Below are positions 60,833-64,000 of a DNA stretch of 64,000 bases, one piece after another (position 1 is the stretch's first letter; each line of letters starts with the position of its first letter). A program made the translations under genes and the position numbers. The DNA is taken from positions 1 through 64,000 of the forward strand of contig JFHF01000031.1 of NCBI GenBank assembly GCA_000648925.1. The letters are read 5' to 3'. The notes under the pieces were generated by a model, which worked only from the letters and a program-made list of their open reading frames with translations, was not told the DNA's origin and searched no databases. Origin of the DNA: Caballeronia jiangsuensis. GTDB lineage: Bacteria > Pseudomonadota > Gammaproteobacteria > Burkholderiales > Burkholderiaceae.

Positions 60833-62526
60833 ACGCACCCGAAAACATTCCCGTCGGCTATTCGCGCACCATGCGCCTGCGCGAGATGCTGCAAAGCAAT
60901 CGCCTCGAATTTCTGATGGAAGCGCACAACGGCATTTCGGCGCGCATCGCGAGGGAAGCGGGCTTCAAGGCGATCTGGGGCTCGGGCCTGTCGATCTCTG
61001 CGCAATTCGGCGTGCGCGACAACAACGAGGCGAGCTGGACGCAGGTCGTCGACAACCTCGAATTCATGGCCGACGCGAGCGATCTGCCGATCCTGCTCGA
61101 CGGCGATACCGGCTACGGCAACTTCAACAACGTGCGCCGTCTCGTGAAGAAGCTGGAGCAGCGCGGCATCGCGGGCGTGTGTATCGAGGACAAGCAGTTT
61201 CCGAAGACCAACAGCTTCATCAACGGCGAAGCGCAGCCGCTCGCCGACATCGACGAATTCTGCGGCAAGATCAAGGCGGGCAAGGATTCGCAGAGCGATC
61301 CGAACTTTTCGATCGTCGCGCGCGTGGAAGCGCTGATCGCCGGCTGGGGCATGGAAGAAGCGCTCAAGCGTGCCGAGGCGTATCGCCAGGCGGGCGCGGA
61401 CGCGATCCTGATCCACAGCAAATTGTCGAAGCCCGACGAAATTCTGACGTTCGCGCGCGAGTGGGCCGGGCGCGGTCCGCTCGTCATCGTGCCGACGAAG
61501 TACTACAGCACGCCGACCGACGCGTTCCGTCAGGCCGGCATCAGTTGCGTGATCTGGGCCAACCATCTGATTCGCGGCGCGGTTTCTGCGATGCAGGCCA
61601 TCGCGAAGGAAATCCACGACAGCGAGACGCTCGTGAACGTGGAAGACCGCATCGCGTCGGTGAACGAGATCTTCCGTCTGCAGGACGCGGACGAGTACTC
61701 GGCTGCCGAAAACATCTATCTGAGCGCGGCCAATGAGAAGCGCAGCGCGATCGTGCTGGCGGCGAGCCGTGGCGCGGGCCTCGAAGCGCTGACCGAAGCG
61801 CGTCCGAAAGTGATGCTGCCGGTCGCGGGCAAGCCGCTTCTGCGTCACCTCGTCGAGGCGTTCAAGAAGGAAAGCATCAACGACATCACCGTGGTCGGCG
61901 GTTATCGCGCCGATGCGATCGAGAAGGGCGGCATCCGTCTCGTCGTCAACGAGCGGCACGACACCACGGGCGAGTTGGCATCGCTCGCGTGCGCCGTCAA
62001 GCACATGAACGGCGATACCGTGATTTCCTACGGCGACCTGCTGTTCCGCAGCTACATCCTGCGCGATCTGACCGAGTCGGACAGCGACTTCTGCGTGGTC
62101 GTCGATTCGTCGCAGGCGCCGGAAGCGGGCGCCGCCGCGACCGATTTCGCGTACTGCTCGACCGCCGACGATCGCGCGCTCTTCGGCCAGAAAGTGTGGC
62201 TCGACAGCGTGGTCGGCGCGGGCCAGGCGCTGACGGACGGGCGCGCGCCGCAAGGCCGCTGGATGGGCCTCATCAAGGTGCGCGCCGGTGCGCGCGAACG
62301 GCTGCTCGCGACGCTCGACACGCTGCAACAGCGCGCCGATTTCGACAAGCTCGACATGGCCGCGCTGCTCAACGCGCTGATCGCCGCGGGCCAGAAGATC
62401 GAAGTGCAGTACGTGCACGGCCACTGGCGCGGCGTGAACGATCTCGACGATTTCCGTCGCGCGGGCGATTTCGCGCACGGTCAGACGCCCATCGGTTCGG
62501 AAGGCTCGGAGAACGCGCGTGATTGA
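60829..62526 (+). CDS. aepX: Phosphoenolpyruvate mutase fused to a nucleotidyltransferase-like domain
   Basis: 565-residue fusion. Residues 1-300 are PEP mutase, which turns PEP into phosphonopyruvate: DGDTGYGN (91-98) and the diagnostic EDKQFPKTNS (120-129; EDKx5NS). From about 305 a second nucleotidyltransferase fold begins, but its signature reads AASRGAGL (311-318): the Gly-x-Gly-x-Arg loop has Ser, Ala and Gly at key places, so the catalytic Arg is missing, although RPKVMLP with Lys327 remains. The fused domain may therefore be weak, altered or structural. It is coupled at both ends to its neighbours. Confidence 0.93.
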   Translation: MNAPENIPVGYSRTMRLREMLQSNRLEFLMEAHNGISARIAREAGFKAIWGSGLSISAQFGVRDNNEASWTQVVDNLEFMADASDLPILLDGDTGYGNFNNVRRLVKKLEQRGIAGVCIEDKQFPKTNSFINGEAQPLADIDEFCGKIKAGKDSQSDPNFSIVARVEALIAGWGMEEALKRAEAYRQAGADAILIHSKLSKPDEILTFAREWAGRGPLVIVPTKYYSTPTDAFRQAGISCVIWANHLIRGAVSAMQAIAKEIHDSETLVNVEDRIASVNEIFRLQDADEYSAAENIYLSAANEKRSAIVLAASRGAGLEALTEARPKVMLPVAGKPLLRHLVEAFKKESINDITVVGGYRADAIEKGGIRLVVNERHDTTGELASLACAVKHMNGDTVISYGDLLFRSYILRDLTESDSDFCVVVDSSQAPEAGAAATDFAYCSTADDRALFGQKVWLDSVVGAGQALTDGRAPQGRWMGLIKVRAGARERLLATLDTLQQRADFDKLDMAALLNALIAAGQKIEVQYVHGHWRGVNDLDDFRRAGDFAHGQTPIGSEGSENARD

Positions 62527-63676
62527 GGCCGCCGAGTTCGTCGAGGCCGCGCGCGAGCGTGGCTTCGACTGGTATGCGGGCGTGCCTTGCTCGTTTCTCA
62601 CGCCCTTCATCAACTACGTGTTGCAGGACGAGTCGCTGCATTACGTGTCGGCGGCGAACGAAGGCGATGCGGTCGCGCTGATCGCTGGAGTCGAACTCGG
62701 CGCAGGTCGCAAGCGCCGCGGCATCGCGATGATGCAGAACTCCGGTCTCGGCAACGCGGTGAGCCCGCTGACGTCGCTGACATGGACGTTCCGTCTGCCG
62801 CAATTGCTGATCGTCACATGGCGCGGCCAGCCGGGCGTTCACGACGAGCCGCAGCACGCGCTGATGGGTCCGATCACGCCGCAGATGCTCGAAACGATGG
62901 AGATTCCGTGGGAGCTGTTCCCGACGGAAGCCGATCAGATCGGCCCGGCGCTCGATCGCGCGACGGAGTACATGGACAGCACCGGCCGTCCGTATGCGCT
63001 CGTCATGCAGAAGGGCAGCGTCGCGCCTTACGAGTTGAAGAAGACGGGTTTGTCGGGCGTGCGCGCCAATGCGCATCCCGCGACCGTTGAGCGCTTCGAA
63101 GGCGAGCGCGTGACGCGCCACGACGCGCTGCAAAAAGTCATCGCCAACACGCCGAAGGACACGACCGTCGTGCTCGCGTCGACCGGTTTCTGCGGCCGTG
63201 AGCTTTACGCGATCGACGACCGCGAGAACCAGCTCTATCTCGTCGGCTCGATGGGTTGCGTCACGCCGATGGCGCTCGGCCTCGCGCTGTCGCGGCCCGA
63301 TCTGCGTGTCGTCGCGCTCGACGGCGACGGCGCGGCGCTCATGCGCATGGGCGTCTTCGCGACGCTCGGCGCGTACGGACCGTCGAATCTGATTCACTTG
63401 CTGCTCGACAACGGCGCGCACGAATCGACGGGCGGCCAGGCGACGGTTTCGCGGGAAGTCGATTTCGCGTCGATCGCGTCGGCGTGCGGTTACGCGCTCG
63501 CGCTCGACGGCGACGATATCGGCGTGATCGATCGTCTCTTCGACGCGAAAGACGTGAATGGCGCACGTTTCGCGCGCCTGTCGATCAGGACCGGCACGCC
63601 GGGCGATCTGCCGCGCCCGAAGATCACGCCCGAAGACGTGCGTGCGCGTATGCAACAACACATTGGAGACCGTTGA
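62519..63676 (+). CDS. aepY: Phosphonopyruvate decarboxylase
   Basis: 385-residue thiamine-diphosphate enzyme that decarboxylates phosphonopyruvate to phosphonoacetaldehyde, pulling the unfavourable mutase reaction forward. The N-terminal pyrimidine-binding half has GVPCSFLTPFINYVL and NEGDAVALIAG with the catalytic Glu; the C-terminal half has the TPP motif GDG (269-271) followed by the HLLLDNGAHESTGGQ segment. Start is GTG 62519, inside the last eight bases of the mutase gene. Confidence 0.94.
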   Translation: MIEAAEFVEAARERGFDWYAGVPCSFLTPFINYVLQDESLHYVSAANEGDAVALIAGVELGAGRKRRGIAMMQNSGLGNAVSPLTSLTWTFRLPQLLIVTWRGQPGVHDEPQHALMGPITPQMLETMEIPWELFPTEADQIGPALDRATEYMDSTGRPYALVMQKGSVAPYELKKTGLSGVRANAHPATVERFEGERVTRHDALQKVIANTPKDTTVVLASTGFCGRELYAIDDRENQLYLVGSMGCVTPMALGLALSRPDLRVVALDGDGAALMRMGVFATLGAYGPSNLIHLLLDNGAHESTGGQATVSREVDFASIASACGYALALDGDDIGVIDRLFDAKDVNGARFARLSIRTGTPGDLPRPKITPEDVRARMQQHIGDR

Positions 63677-64000
63677 TGCTGCTGCTCAATCCGGGTCCTG
63701 TCACGCTGAGCGAACGCGTGCGCAAGAGCCTGCTGCAAACCGACTTGTGCCATCGCGAGCCGGAGTTCTTCGATTTGCAGGATGAGGCGCGCAAGCGTCT
63801 CGTCGCCGCCTACGAACTCGATCCGGCCGTGTGGAGCGCCGTGCTGATGACGGGTTCGGGGACCGCCGCGGTCGAAAGCATGATCGCCGGTCTCGTGCCC
63901 GAAGGCGGGCGCCTGCTCGTCGTGGAGAACGGCGTGTATGGCGATCGCATCGCGCAGATCGCGAAGCAATACGGCATCGAGTACGAAGTCGCCAAATACG
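63676..64000 (+). CDS. phnW: 2-aminoethylphosphonate-pyruvate transaminase, 5' part
   Basis: First 108 codons of a PLP-dependent class V aminotransferase, cut by the window edge. MLLLNPGPVTLSERVRKSLL and MTGSGTAAVESMIAG are typical of PhnW and relatives. In a biosynthetic operon it would run toward 2-aminoethylphosphonate by aminating phosphonoacetaldehyde. The PLP lysine lies outside the window. TGA of the decarboxylase and its ATG share one base. Confidence 0.9.
   Translation, partial: MLLLNPGPVTLSERVRKSLLQTDLCHREPEFFDLQDEARKRLVAAYELDPAVWSAVLMTGSGTAAVESMIAGLVPEGGRLLVVENGVYGDRIAQIAKQYGIEYEVAKY

Overview
The window looks like a chromosome segment from a GC-rich beta-proteobacterium of the family Burkholderiaceae, most likely the Paraburkholderia/Caballeronia/Burkholderia group. 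This is inferred from the high GC content, a Gram-negative trimeric porin, the gene orders rph-rdgB-hemW, gmk-rpoZ-rsh, minCDE, trxB/ftsK/lolA and ppc/hemC-hemDX-hemY, and a dispersed-type extragenic repeat at the left end. Most of the window is vegetative core genome. I see no rRNA, CRISPR array, complete insertion sequence or prophage.

Layout. 1-508: non-coding repeat element with a large imperfect inverted repeat and a separate 14-bp-stem hairpin. 509-8227: ppc (minus) diverging from a tightly overlapped haem operon hemC-hemDX-hemY. 8401-13797: a secreted SGNH-hydrolase/lectin protein, then minus-strand rhodanese, Pcm-like methyltransferase, TRIC channel, Smr protein and trxB. 14159-17195: ftsK and lolA. 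17227-22031: a LysR regulator facing an agmatinase/guanidinobutyrase-type ureohydrolase and an MHS transporter, then a CytX-type permease. 22208-29397: rarA, serS, tRNA-Ser(CGA), a lipoprotein, map, a GNAT protein and minCDE. 29675-36370: small secreted proteins, a CLC channel, an OpgC-type membrane protein, a second MHS transporter, a TonB-C lipoprotein and several very small genes. 36864-47007: tRNA-Ser(UGA), an MFS exporter, hemW-rdgB-rph, yicC-gmk-rpoZ-rsh, two tandem tRNA-Arg(ACG) genes and greB. 47082-56365: porin, an intergenic candidate small RNA, an exonuclease/GIY-YIG fusion, periplasmic chorismate mutase, tRNA-Thr(CGU), fbp and pepN.

The right end (57512 to beyond 64000) is the most interesting part: a run of plus-strand, mostly overlapping genes encoding a CDP-alcohol phosphotransferase, a 2-oxoglutarate/Fe(II) oxygenase, an HpnL/AglD-like membrane protein, a stand-alone nucleotidyltransferase, a PEP mutase fused to a second nucleotidyltransferase-like domain, phosphonopyruvate decarboxylase and the start of 2-aminoethylphosphonate (AEP) transaminase. 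Together they read as a pathway making AEP from PEP, activating it as CMP-AEP and placing it on a lipid (or other alcohol) acceptor, with a possible hydroxylation and a membrane export step. The first nucleotide-binding motif of the fused domain is degenerate while the stand-alone enzyme keeps it, suggesting division of labour.

Smaller signals include an intergenic small-RNA candidate with a T10 terminator (about 48640-48726), a perfect 7-bp dyad between the LysR gene and the ureohydrolase gene, a possible attenuator or small RNA at 36477-36590, and several genes shorter than 60 codons with strong ribosome binding sites. All functional statements are from reading the sequence by eye; no database search was run.
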